Source of the DNA: a bacterium
Lineage (GTDB): Bacteria; Bacteroidota; Bacteroidia; Cytophagales; Cyclobacteriaceae
NCBI GenBank assembly: GCA_024743255.1
Contig: JANSWY010000029.1
Location: 1 to 52,958, forward strand
Direction of reading: 5' to 3'
Length of the DNA stretch: 52,958 bases
Made by a program: the position numbers and the translations under genes. The notes under the pieces are model-generated. The model ran no database searches and was not told where the DNA came from. It worked only from the letters and a program-made list of their open reading frames with translations. Shown piece by piece: positions 1 to 8,398 of this stretch (its first letter is position 1; every line of letters starts with the position of its first letter).

Positions 1-24
1 CCAGTCAATAGTTTCGAGAATCAT
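1..24 (-). CDS. Start of a further gene (possible sodium:solute symporter), cut by the window edge
   Basis: An ATG at 24 on the minus strand lies 13 bases after the stop of the acyltransferase gene and opens a frame reading MILETIDW to the window edge. Sodium:solute symporters of Bacteroidota often begin with a similar LxTIDW-type stretch, and such a transporter would fit an amino-sugar operon. Only eight codons are visible, so the family is a guess. What is seen is a start codon at operon-like spacing on the same strand. Confidence 0.3.
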
Positions 25-37
25 ATGTTCATTGCTT

Positions 38-1138
38 TTAAACTTTCAAATAGATTTTCTTGTGATCCATCCACCTGATTGGTAGATAAATAATTGCGAT
101 AAAAGTGATTGCAAAGCACAATGAAGCCAGATAGGGATCCAGCCAGGAGTTGAATAGTGTTTGATAAAGCCAGTCGTATAAATTTGTATTAGCCACTGAA
201 ATTGAATAAAGGACACTAGCAGCCAGAATCGATAATGCATAAGAGGTTATAGCGTTCATCCCGAAGCTTTTGAATAGCAGAGTTACCTTCGGTCGTGCGT
301 TTCGAATATCTAAAATCCAATACAGTGAAAGCCAGATTAAATAACCAATTCCAGTTGTAAGCAGTACATAAGAGCTTGTCCACAAACTTTTATTGATTGG
401 GAAGAACTGGTGCCAGATTAAGGCTACAGCAATCATAGCAAATCCTTCAATAAAAAATACTTTTAGATTCAATCTACCCTCTTCGATTTGGGTAAACATT
501 CTTAGTCCCAGGGATATACCTAGAACACAGGATATTATTGAAGGAAAAGTGCTCAATATTCCTTCCGGATCCCATGTTTTTGTTACGGTCCACATGTGTC
601 CTGTAAGAACTTGAGAATCCAACCATGCCGCAATGTTCGTCGAAGTATCAATACCTGTTATTCCAGAGTCAGGTACCGGCACGTAGGTCATTACCAGGAA
701 GTAAGTAATGAGAAGGAAACCAGAAAGTACATATTGAGTTCTTACGGATAATCGAAACAGTATAAATGAGCTGGCTAAAAATACAAGGGCTATTCTTTGT
801 AGAACTCCAGGTATTCTGATTTCCAATATATTGAATTGTGGGAATGTGTTTAGAAAGAGACCAATGCCAAATAGCATTAGTGTTCTTTTTAAGATTTTGC
901 CAATTACAGGTTTGTGGACAGAGTAGGATGTATTAGCAAATTTTCTCATGCTGAGGCTCATTGAGAGCCCCATTATAAACAGGAAGAAGGGAAAAATGAG
1001 ATCTGCAAAAGTACATCCATGCCATTGAGCGTGTAAAAGCGGCTTATAAGTAGTATCCAAGGAGCCAGGAGTGTTAACCAAAATCATCCCGACTATTGTG
1101 AAACCACGTAAAATGTCTAATGCAAATACTCTATTCAT
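38..1138 (-). CDS. Membrane acyltransferase, HGSNAT/DUF5009-like
   Basis: A 366-residue polytopic protein with about ten to eleven hydrophobic segments. The N-terminus (ALDILRGFTIVGMILVNTPG) and the following WHGCTFADLIFPFFLFIMG stretch are typical of the heparan-alpha-glucosaminide N-acetyltransferase-like family (DUF5009/HGSNAT_cat). The human member moves an acetyl group across a membrane onto terminal glucosamine using a membrane histidine. The His of the WHG stretch near residue 40 is a candidate. It is transcribed 3 bases after the GH20 gene, so it belongs to the amino-sugar operon. Its true substrate is unknown. Acetylation of glucosamine or glucosaminyl oligosaccharides is inferred from context. 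Confidence 0.8.
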   Translation of the reverse strand: MNRVFALDILRGFTIVGMILVNTPGSLDTTYKPLLHAQWHGCTFADLIFPFFLFIMGLSMSLSMRKFANTSYSVHKPVIGKILKRTLMLFGIGLFLNTFPQFNILEIRIPGVLQRIALVFLASSFILFRLSVRTQYVLSGFLLITYFLVMTYVPVPDSGITGIDTSTNIAAWLDSQVLTGHMWTVTKTWDPEGILSTFPSIISCVLGISLGLRMFTQIEEGRLNLKVFFIEGFAMIAVALIWHQFFPINKSLWTSSYVLLTTGIGYLIWLSLYWILDIRNARPKVTLLFKSFGMNAITSYALSILAASVLYSISVANTNLYDWLYQTLFNSWLDPYLASLCFAITFIAIIYLPIRWMDHKKIYLKV

Positions 1139-1141
1139 TCC

Positions 1142-3826
1142 CTAATCTATCAACAATAACTTTGCAAATCCAGAGGGCTTATGAAACACGTTGAGGTTCA
1201 TATAATCAAAGTAGCGGTATTCCTTTGAATCATCGTCTCTGTCATTGACACATAAATCAATTCCCATTGTCAATCCTTCCTGCGGCTTAACACCTAATTC
1301 CTTCCAGCTAATAGCAATTTCAACCTGGTAACCTTTATCCGTATCCTGGCTATTATTAATTGTTCCTTCGACCTTCACTGCTGTAACTGCTGATCCATTC
1401 CAGCTGTTATTGTATTCACCGCTCTCTGTCAATCCCCTGTCATCTATGATTGCATTTTTGACATTCACATGATAGGCGATATCATCATTTTCCCAGGTAT
1501 CTGACTGATTAGATTGAGTATCGATTAAAAACTCAACTCCATCATCCATGTGAAGACCAACTTCATCACGTTTTGACTTTTCGCTTTGCAGGTTTGAGTT
1601 CTCTACATCAAATGCCAGGTACAGATTTTTCTTATCCCATTGGATTGCATACTTGCATGGGTCTGACCAGGAATCATGAAGCAATGGAGTGAATTGACCC
1701 CATGTCGCATCACCCCAATCACCCAAATTTCCGTCCACTTTTACTTTTCCGGTTGCTTTGTCAGCAGGTATAATGGCCATCTGACTTTTAATGAACCGTA
1801 TCATGTCTTTAATAATCGCCAATTCAGTTCTTCCTGATTGTTCTTTAGCATTTTCCAGCATCTCTAGTGTAGATTGATACCATTCAAGCTGATCGCCTTG
1901 ACTGCTGAAGCTATTCTTATTCAATGCAGTTTTTCCTGCCTCTCCTATTTTGGATAAATTCTCCGACATAGGAAGCATTTCTTTTAGAATTGGAGACTGT
2001 TTTGAAATCGATTCAAACTTAGAGTGATTGTTTTGCCATTCATCGAAAAGGTCGTGAAGTGATTTTTCAGTCTCTGTATTTGGTTCTTCCAGGTATTGAT
2101 CTACCAGGTCTTTTAATTTTAAAGCATTAGGAGGATCTGCGATACATACATCCGCGAATAATGTGAATGGAGAATATGTTCTATAGTACTCACCTTTTGG
2201 ATTCCTGTGGTAACCCTGCAATGGGCTTGCTACATCCGCCAATGATCTTACGGGCTCGATATTCCATCCTCCGCTAAGATTTCGCATGATTACTTCTCTA
2301 TTTCTGAAATGTGTTAAGCCATGTTCTTCTAGCTGAAGGGCAATTACACCCATCCTGTTATACATTGATTTCACATCTGTAATATGTCCCGGAGACCAAA
2401 GTCTTTCTGCTATTGCAGCAGTCCTTGGCCATATTCTGGTATCAATGGTAAGAGGCGTTACTAATTCACTCCACATGGTAGTTTCTCCACCTAGCACATT
2501 TTTCTTTTGTTCATCTGTTAAGCCACAATCTGCAGGAAGTGGATCCATTAGGTAATGATCTTTAGCAGGGTGTAGCAAATCAATGTAATAGCCATTGGAA
2601 AGTACTGTTTTTCTACCCTCTTTAGCTGATTGTAATAGTGCTTCAACACCTTGCCATGAATGGATTACGGTTTCTTTAGGAAGATCAGGGTGAAGGATTT
2701 CGTCCCAGCCCATCATTTGTTTACCGTTTCTTTTAAGGATCGTTAATAATCGCTTGTTGAAATAAGTTTGAAGTTCGTGATTTGAATGAAAGCCTTTCTT
2801 CTTCATGAATGCCTGAATCTTCTTATTAGCATCCCAATGATGACCTTCATTTTCGTCTCCTCCAATATGAAAATATTCATCTGGGAATAACTGACTCATT
2901 TCAGTAAAAAGTCCATCTAAAACTTCGTAAGTCTTCTCGTTAGTTGGGTCCAGCGTAGGATCGAAAATACCGGACCTTCTTTCTATCGTAACAGTTTCCG
3001 GGGCACTTGATAATTCTGGGAATGCTGTTAACCAGCTTGTGGCATGTCCAGGAACATCAAATTCTGGCACAACACGAATTCCTCTATCTTCGGCATATTG
3101 AATAATGTATTTGATTTCCTCTTGGGTAAAGTAATCACCATCAGAAGCCTTTTCATGCAATTGCGGATAGACTTTGCTCTCCACTCTAAATCCTTGATCA
3201 TCCACTAAATGCAGGTGAAGAATATTCATTTTCACAGCTGCCATTCCATCTATGTTTCTTTTGATCACATCGATTGGTTGAAAGTGTCTGCTTACATCAA
3301 TCATAAGTCCTCTCCAAGCAAAACGAGGCTGATCATCAACCTTACCTCCTGTCAAATAATAACCAGAATCATCTATCTGGATCATTTGCAGAATCGTCTC
3401 CAGTCCTCTCATTAGTCCGATATCTGTTGCGCTTTGTAATTGCACCTTATCACCAGAGATAACGAGATTATATGACTCTTCCATACCAAGTTTTACCTCC
3501 TCAACTTTGTCGTAAGTGAGGACAACATTTGGGTTAGGAGTAGGGAATTCATCGTAACCAACAAATCCCTGCTCAAAAAATGAACCCGTTCTTTGGTCCA
3601 GCCTTCTCATGAACCTGGTCGCATATTTTTCTAACCTGGAATTTTTAGGCCCATCTATTGAGAGACTTACGTTTTTATTTATTCTGAATTTCTCATTTGT
3701 CAATTCATATTCTGCTGGAATGGGCATCCAGTCCAGGCCAGTTTCTGGAGACTGGGCCTGAACTGTGATTCCCTTCAAACAAAATGTAATAATGAGAAAT
3801 GTAAGTATGCTAATGCTTCTCTTCAT
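1142..3826 (-). CDS. GH20 beta-N-acetylhexosaminidase with C-terminal sugar-binding domain
   Basis: Secreted 894-residue enzyme that should release terminal N-acetylglucosamine (or GalNAc) from oligosaccharides in the periplasm or at the surface. A signal peptide ends at VQAQ near residue 25. A GH20 N-terminal domain precedes the TIM barrel, where HIGGDENEGHHW carries the Asp324-Glu325 pair used in substrate-assisted catalysis. From about residue 690, VDGNLGDWGDATW begins a CBM9/DOMON-like beta-sandwich, an addition to the usual GH20 length. I chose the ATG at 3826 because the signal peptide follows it directly. The frame stays open to 4081, but those codons overlap nagB. The gene starts 4 bases after the nagB stop and is co-transcribed with it. 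Confidence 0.92.
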   Translation of the reverse strand: MKRSISILTFLIITFCLKGITVQAQSPETGLDWMPIPAEYELTNEKFRINKNVSLSIDGPKNSRLEKYATRFMRRLDQRTGSFFEQGFVGYDEFPTPNPNVVLTYDKVEEVKLGMEESYNLVISGDKVQLQSATDIGLMRGLETILQMIQIDDSGYYLTGGKVDDQPRFAWRGLMIDVSRHFQPIDVIKRNIDGMAAVKMNILHLHLVDDQGFRVESKVYPQLHEKASDGDYFTQEEIKYIIQYAEDRGIRVVPEFDVPGHATSWLTAFPELSSAPETVTIERRSGIFDPTLDPTNEKTYEVLDGLFTEMSQLFPDEYFHIGGDENEGHHWDANKKIQAFMKKKGFHSNHELQTYFNKRLLTILKRNGKQMMGWDEILHPDLPKETVIHSWQGVEALLQSAKEGRKTVLSNGYYIDLLHPAKDHYLMDPLPADCGLTDEQKKNVLGGETTMWSELVTPLTIDTRIWPRTAAIAERLWSPGHITDVKSMYNRMGVIALQLEEHGLTHFRNREVIMRNLSGGWNIEPVRSLADVASPLQGYHRNPKGEYYRTYSPFTLFADVCIADPPNALKLKDLVDQYLEEPNTETEKSLHDLFDEWQNNHSKFESISKQSPILKEMLPMSENLSKIGEAGKTALNKNSFSSQGDQLEWYQSTLEMLENAKEQSGRTELAIIKDMIRFIKSQMAIIPADKATGKVKVDGNLGDWGDATWGQFTPLLHDSWSDPCKYAIQWDKKNLYLAFDVENSNLQSEKSKRDEVGLHMDDGVEFLIDTQSNQSDTWENDDIAYHVNVKNAIIDDRGLTESGEYNNSWNGSAVTAVKVEGTINNSQDTDKGYQVEIAISWKELGVKPQEGLTMGIDLCVNDRDDDSKEYRYFDYMNLNVFHKPSGFAKLLLID

Positions 3827-3830
3827 GAGT

Positions 3831-5768
3831 CTAGTATTCATATCTCTTAAATGCTTCAATTGCTTCGTATTCTGCAAGACCCAATTGGTCATAAATTTGA
3901 GCAGTAGTTCGGTTTCTATCTTCAGCTCTCTGCCAAAACTCTCTACTATCTGCTCCTGGGAAAACAGCTGTATCTTTTTGAGATTGATGCTTGAAGATTG
4001 CTTTCCTTTTCCTAAACAATTCTCCTGGACTAAGAGGAACAGCCATATCGATATCATTGACATCCCATTCTTGCCATGCACCTCTGTATAGCCATAACCA
4101 GCAATCGGAAGTCCATTCCTCAGTTTTCAATCCAGCCAATGCCTGAAAGATGGCATCAAGACAAACCCTGTGTGTACCATGTGGATCTGATAAATCGCCA
4201 GCTGCATAAACTTGCTGAGGTTGAATCTTGTCCAATAGTTCCGTTACAATCTTAACATCTGCAGGACCTATTGGATCTTTTTTGATCTGACCTGTTTCGT
4301 AAAATGGCATGTCAAGGAAATGTACGTTTTCATCAGGAATGCCCACATAACGGCATGCAGCTTTAGCTTCACTCCTTCTGATCATTCCTTTGATTTTCGC
4401 CACTTCCTCAGAGTCCTCATCTCCTGGCTTTTTATTCTCTATTGAGCTAACAACTTTGGCATATAGCTCATCTCCACTTCTATTGGAGATTTCAAAGTCT
4501 TTATTCAGATCTCTGAAATAGTCCGTGAATCGGATTACGTCATCATCAAACACAGCGATATTTCCAGAAGTCTGATATGCAACATGAACTTCATGTCCCT
4601 GGTCTACTAATCTCAGGAATGTCCCTCCCATTGATATCACATCATCATCAGGGTGCGGGCTAAAGATTACAACCTTCTTCTTTGCAGGAAGTGCTCGTTC
4701 AGGACGGTTTGTATCATCAGCATTTGGTTTACCTCCTGGCCATCCAGTAATCGTGTGCTGAAGTTCATTGAATATTTTAATATTAATATCATAAGCCGGT
4801 CCATGGTCTGTGATGAGATCGCTCATTCCATGATCCATATAATCTCTTTCAGTAAGTTTCAGAACTGGCTTATCTAATTTCTGACTTAACCAGATTGTAG
4901 CTCTTTTTGCAAGAGCAACATCCCAATTACATGGCCCCACTAACCATGGAGTCTTTTGTCTAACAAGGCTTGCTGCTGCCGCTGTATCCAGAACTACTCT
5001 TGTATTTTGATGAGTCTGAAGGAATGTTGCTGGTACTTTATCACTTATCTCGCCCTCCACAGTTTCCTGCACAATTGACGCTTTACCCTCACCCCAGGCC
5101 ATCAATATGATCTTTTTCGCATTCAAGATCGTACCAACCCCCATTGTGATTGCTTTACGAGGAACGTTTTCCTCTCCAAAAAAATCAGAAGCCGCATCAG
5201 TTCTTGTAATATGATCTAAGGTGATCATTCTCGTCTTGGAATGAATACCTGACCCAGGCTCATTAAACCCTATATGACCAGTTCTACCAATTCCAAGAAT
5301 CTGGATATCCAATCCTCCAGCCTCCAGGATTTTTTCCTCATAACTCTGGCAGAATGTTGCTACTAATTCCTTTGGTAATGTTCCATCCGGAATATGAATG
5401 TTTTCCTTTTTGATATCAATGTGATCGAAGAGGTTTTCATTCATGAAGTAGACATAGCTTTGCAGGAAATCAGGTTCCATTGGAAAGTACTCATCCAGGT
5501 TGAAAGTGATAACATTGCTGAAACTAAGACCTTCATTTCGATGCATTTCAATTAGCTCTTTGTACACTCCGGTTGGAGTTGAGCCTGTTGCTAAACCAAG
5601 AACGCAAGATTGTCCTGTGTTAGCCTTATCTCTTATAACTTCTGCTATTTCTTCCGCTACTGCCCGAGAAGCAACTTTAGAATCTTCATAAACGGATGTT
5701 GGAATTCTTTCAAACCCGTTTTGTTGAGAATCTATTGATAGGTTTGAATTATGTTCAATTGTATTCAT
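3831..5768 (-). CDS. nagB: Glucosamine-6-phosphate deaminase fused to a PIG-L deacetylase-like domain
   Basis: 645 residues, against about 260 for plain NagB. The N-terminal half has the NagB sugar-isomerase signature: GLATGSTPTGVY near residue 58, FNLDEYF, and GIGRTGHIGFNEPGSG near 160. It converts glucosamine-6-phosphate to fructose-6-phosphate and ammonia in the cytoplasm. From about residue 365 a PIG-L/LmbE domain follows, with HPDDD and DPHGTH giving the His/Asp/His zinc ligands of this deacetylase family. That suggests a second activity on an N-acetylated amino sugar. Such fusions occur in Bacteroidota. No separate nagA is visible, so this domain may do GlcNAc-6-phosphate deacetylation, which is inference. 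It lies 19 bases after the ROK kinase gene in the same operon. Confidence 0.93.
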   Translation of the reverse strand: MNTIEHNSNLSIDSQQNGFERIPTSVYEDSKVASRAVAEEIAEVIRDKANTGQSCVLGLATGSTPTGVYKELIEMHRNEGLSFSNVITFNLDEYFPMEPDFLQSYVYFMNENLFDHIDIKKENIHIPDGTLPKELVATFCQSYEEKILEAGGLDIQILGIGRTGHIGFNEPGSGIHSKTRMITLDHITRTDAASDFFGEENVPRKAITMGVGTILNAKKIILMAWGEGKASIVQETVEGEISDKVPATFLQTHQNTRVVLDTAAAASLVRQKTPWLVGPCNWDVALAKRATIWLSQKLDKPVLKLTERDYMDHGMSDLITDHGPAYDINIKIFNELQHTITGWPGGKPNADDTNRPERALPAKKKVVIFSPHPDDDVISMGGTFLRLVDQGHEVHVAYQTSGNIAVFDDDVIRFTDYFRDLNKDFEISNRSGDELYAKVVSSIENKKPGDEDSEEVAKIKGMIRRSEAKAACRYVGIPDENVHFLDMPFYETGQIKKDPIGPADVKIVTELLDKIQPQQVYAAGDLSDPHGTHRVCLDAIFQALAGLKTEEWTSDCWLWLYRGAWQEWDVNDIDMAVPLSPGELFRKRKAIFKHQSQKDTAVFPGADSREFWQRAEDRNRTTAQIYDQLGLAEYEAIEAFKRYEY

Positions 5769-5787
5769 TCCTCTTAATATTTTTTAC

Positions 5788-6774
5788 TTATAGTGTATTT
5801 TCCATTACTAATTGCTGATCATTTCGAACAAGGTAAGCTGCACCCGCAAGGGCTAACTCATTAGATTGATCGTACGAATAATCAATTTGAATTTTGCCTT
5901 CCAGATTTTTGATTAGATTCTGGTAAAAGGACTTCTTAGTAGGCTTTAATAAAAGGTCACCTGCTCCAACAGGTCCCCCGGAAAGGAATATTGCTTCCGG
6001 AGCATATGCGATTGACATATTCGCCAACGCTTTCCCAAGAACCTCACCTGTTATTTTCAATGTGTTTGTAGCCATTTGATCTCCCGACTTGGCATCAGAA
6101 CTGATTCTTTCTGCCGAGATATTCTCAATTTTTTGTTGAATTAAGTTGGAGCTCAAAGTTTGATTAGATAATTCCTTTAAGTAGGTTCTTACTATTCCAG
6201 ATGCTGAAACGAAGGTTTCTAAACAACCTCTTCTACCACATTTGCAGTGACGCCCTCCCGGATCTACAGTTAGATGTCCGATTTCTCCGGCAAACCCGAT
6301 ATTGCCTTGAAGCAAGTGTCCGTCTACAAATATTCCTGCCCCTAATCCTGTACCTATTGTGATTGAAATAAAGTTGTCAAGTCCTTTGGCTTTACCTGCT
6401 GCCTTTTCCCCGAGAGCAGCAAGATTAGCATCATTAGTAACATTAACTTCTACCCCATAGATCTGAGAAAGCACCTTTTTGATATTTAATGGCCTATCCC
6501 ATTTGATATTTACCGGAGCGTCAATTACTCCAGTATGATAGTTGCCACATGGTGATCCTATCCCAATTCCGGCGAGCTCAAAATTGATCTCAGCAAGAAT
6601 ATCATTAATGGAAAAGGAAACCTGACTTAGAAATTCTGATCCTGAAGGAAATTCAAATGTTCTGAATTGTTTTTTCAGGAGAATGTTGGAATTCGAATCT
6701 ACTGCTGCAATTCTCGTATTGGTACCTCCAATGTCTATCCCGATATAAAATTGATGTGGCATCTTTGGATTCAT
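5788..6774 (-). CDS. ROK family N-acetylglucosamine/glucose kinase
   Basis: A cytoplasmic sugar kinase of 328 residues from the ATG at 6774 (or 324 from the ATG at 6762). GIDIGGTNTR is the N-terminal phosphate-binding motif. NDANLAALGE and IGTGLGAGIF follow, and HCKCGRRGCLE near residues 175-186 is the ROK zinc motif CxCGxxGCxE. In this operon GlcNAc is the likely substrate, feeding the fused NagB enzyme next door; glucokinase activity cannot be excluded. The frame also opens at a TTG at 6810, but that start lies inside a terminator hairpin and adds residues that precede the fold. No HTH domain is present, so it is a kinase rather than a ROK repressor. Confidence 0.88.
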   Translation of the reverse strand: MNPKMPHQFYIGIDIGGTNTRIAAVDSNSNILLKKQFRTFEFPSGSEFLSQVSFSINDILAEINFELAGIGIGSPCGNYHTGVIDAPVNIKWDRPLNIKKVLSQIYGVEVNVTNDANLAALGEKAAGKAKGLDNFISITIGTGLGAGIFVDGHLLQGNIGFAGEIGHLTVDPGGRHCKCGRRGCLETFVSASGIVRTYLKELSNQTLSSNLIQQKIENISAERISSDAKSGDQMATNTLKITGEVLGKALANMSIAYAPEAIFLSGGPVGAGDLLLKPTKKSFYQNLIKNLEGKIQIDYSYDQSNELALAGAAYLVRNDQQLVMENTL

Positions 6775-6777
6775 TTG

Positions 6778-6808
6778 AAAAAAAGGAGCCCCACCCAAAC
6801 AGGGCTCC
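6778..6808 (-). terminator. Intrinsic terminator between susD and the sugar kinase gene
   Basis: On the minus strand GGAGCC (6808-6803) pairs with GGCTCC (6790-6785), and seven T residues follow at 6784-6778. This is a textbook Rho-independent terminator placed 16 bases after the susD stop and 3 bases before the kinase ATG. It probably lowers transcription of the catabolic genes relative to susCD. Confidence 0.8.
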
Positions 6809-6824
6809 AATTTTAGGTTAGTGA

Positions 6825-8384
6825 TTATTTAGCCCACCACAGTTTAGTGGTCATTTTATCCTCACCTTGTATGCTCACTGCTTCGGCTAGATTATCACCA
6901 TTCAGCGTATATGAAGTAACAGAATACTGTAATCTTTGTGGAAGCACATTGTCTGACCACCCTGAAGTATCAGCAAATCTAGCATCAGATTTATCCTCGA
7001 TAGCAGGATATCCGGTTCTTCTTACAATGGCCCATGCTTCAGGACCGTATGTATAAACCGAGATCCATCTCTGAATTGCGATTTGTCTGAATTGTTCTTC
7101 CTGAGAACCAGAAAGTGTTGCTGCAGGAGAAGCTAAGAATGCTGCGATATCAGCTTCTGCTACTCCCCATTGCTCCATAGAAGCTCTGATTCCAGCCTGG
7201 AAATGGCCGTTTGCATCAGAACCACCTAGTCCAAATAATGCTGCTTCTGCTTGAAGGAATTCTGACTCTGCGTAGTTGAAGACCATGCTAGCCAACTGGT
7301 TATCCGGATCATATACTACTGGATTTGGTTGAGAGAAATCTTCAATTACAGAAGCTGATGCCACTGCAGAAGTTAATCCAACTTCCTGACCAACATAAGT
7401 ACCGGTATTAACAGAAGGCTCAGCAAACATTGGCAATCTCGGATCAAACTCACCGAAGATTGTACCATCCATATGTTGAACCAGTCTCTGGCTCATGATC
7501 CACTTAGAACCAAGTCCGCCGAAACCACCCCAAACATTGGCAAGTCCCTGTCTCAATGCCGGAAGTCCAGCATCTCTTTGTACATGTAGATTATCATCAT
7601 TGCTTTGAAGTAGCGGTTCAGAAACAGCTTCGCTGATAGCAGTTGCTGAGAAGCTATTGTTTGAAGCGCTTCTAGCTCTCATTGCAATTCTCAACTTCTC
7701 ACTGTTAGCTAATCTTTTCCATTTCTGATAGTCGCCAGCATAAACCTGATCAGCAGCGCCCAATCCAGAATCCGTAGCGGATCCTATCATGTCCATTGCC
7801 GCATCAAGATCAGCAATCATTAGAGGGTAAACCTCAGATAACTGTTGGAATACTGGTTGTGCTTCTCCTGTACCTGCATCTGTATAAGGTACTGCACCAT
7901 AGTTGTCAGCGACTTTCTGTAGCAACATCACTCTCATGATAAGCGCTACTGCATAATCCGGCTCACTTTCAAATTGACCCCCTGGCTCAGTTAGCCTCAT
8001 GATTTCTGCAAGGTCGCCAATGTTATTGTTTGACACAGCACTTCTTAATCCGAAGGAATCATCCCAAACACCATCATGCCAATCCTGACGCCCCTGAAAT
8101 CCGGAAGCATCACCAAACCAGGTTCCGGAGAATCCGAAAGACCAGTGCTCTGCAAATCTTGAAGAGAATATTAAGTTTTCTCTCCACGTTACAAATCTTG
8201 ATGGAGCATAGATATTTTGCTGTGCATGAGTTAAAAGTGGCCCAATATTATCCAGCACTGCCGGACCATTTGGGTTTGTGTTTAACTCTTCAAACTCATC
8301 TGTACAGGCATTTGAGAAAGATAGGATCGCACCTAATGCAAGTACTTTGAATATGCTTTTTCTAGTTTTCATTGTCTTAATCAT
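6825..8384 (-). CDS. SusD/RagB family outer-membrane nutrient-binding lipoprotein
   Basis: 519 residues with a lipoprotein signal peptide ending in the lipobox FSNAC; the cysteine is near residue 27. It continues TDEFEELNTNPNGP, which is characteristic of the SusD/RagB (SusD-like_2) group. The body has the alanine-rich helical TPR-like pattern of the family. SusD proteins sit on the cell surface and act as the lid of the partner SusC porin, binding the oligosaccharide before import. The gene follows susC by 14 bases. A second ATG at 8372 is an equally good start. The ligand is inferred from the GH20, kinase and NagB genes downstream and is likely chitooligosaccharides or GlcNAc-containing glycans. 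Confidence 0.92.
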   Translation of the reverse strand: MIKTMKTRKSIFKVLALGAILSFSNACTDEFEELNTNPNGPAVLDNIGPLLTHAQQNIYAPSRFVTWRENLIFSSRFAEHWSFGFSGTWFGDASGFQGRQDWHDGVWDDSFGLRSAVSNNNIGDLAEIMRLTEPGGQFESEPDYAVALIMRVMLLQKVADNYGAVPYTDAGTGEAQPVFQQLSEVYPLMIADLDAAMDMIGSATDSGLGAADQVYAGDYQKWKRLANSEKLRIAMRARSASNNSFSATAISEAVSEPLLQSNDDNLHVQRDAGLPALRQGLANVWGGFGGLGSKWIMSQRLVQHMDGTIFGEFDPRLPMFAEPSVNTGTYVGQEVGLTSAVASASVIEDFSQPNPVVYDPDNQLASMVFNYAESEFLQAEAALFGLGGSDANGHFQAGIRASMEQWGVAEADIAAFLASPAATLSGSQEEQFRQIAIQRWISVYTYGPEAWAIVRRTGYPAIEDKSDARFADTSGWSDNVLPQRLQYSVTSYTLNGDNLAEAVSIQGEDKMTTKLWWAK

Positions 8385-8398
8385 TTAAATGCCTGTTA

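Noticed and set aside
3827-4081. Longer N-terminus for the GH20 gene (start at 4081 or 3841)
   Set aside because: Those codons overlap nagB in another frame, and the signal peptide begins exactly at the ATG at 3826.
6775-6810. TTG start at 6810 for the ROK kinase
   Set aside because: It lies within the terminator hairpin and adds residues before the conserved GIDIGGTNT start region.
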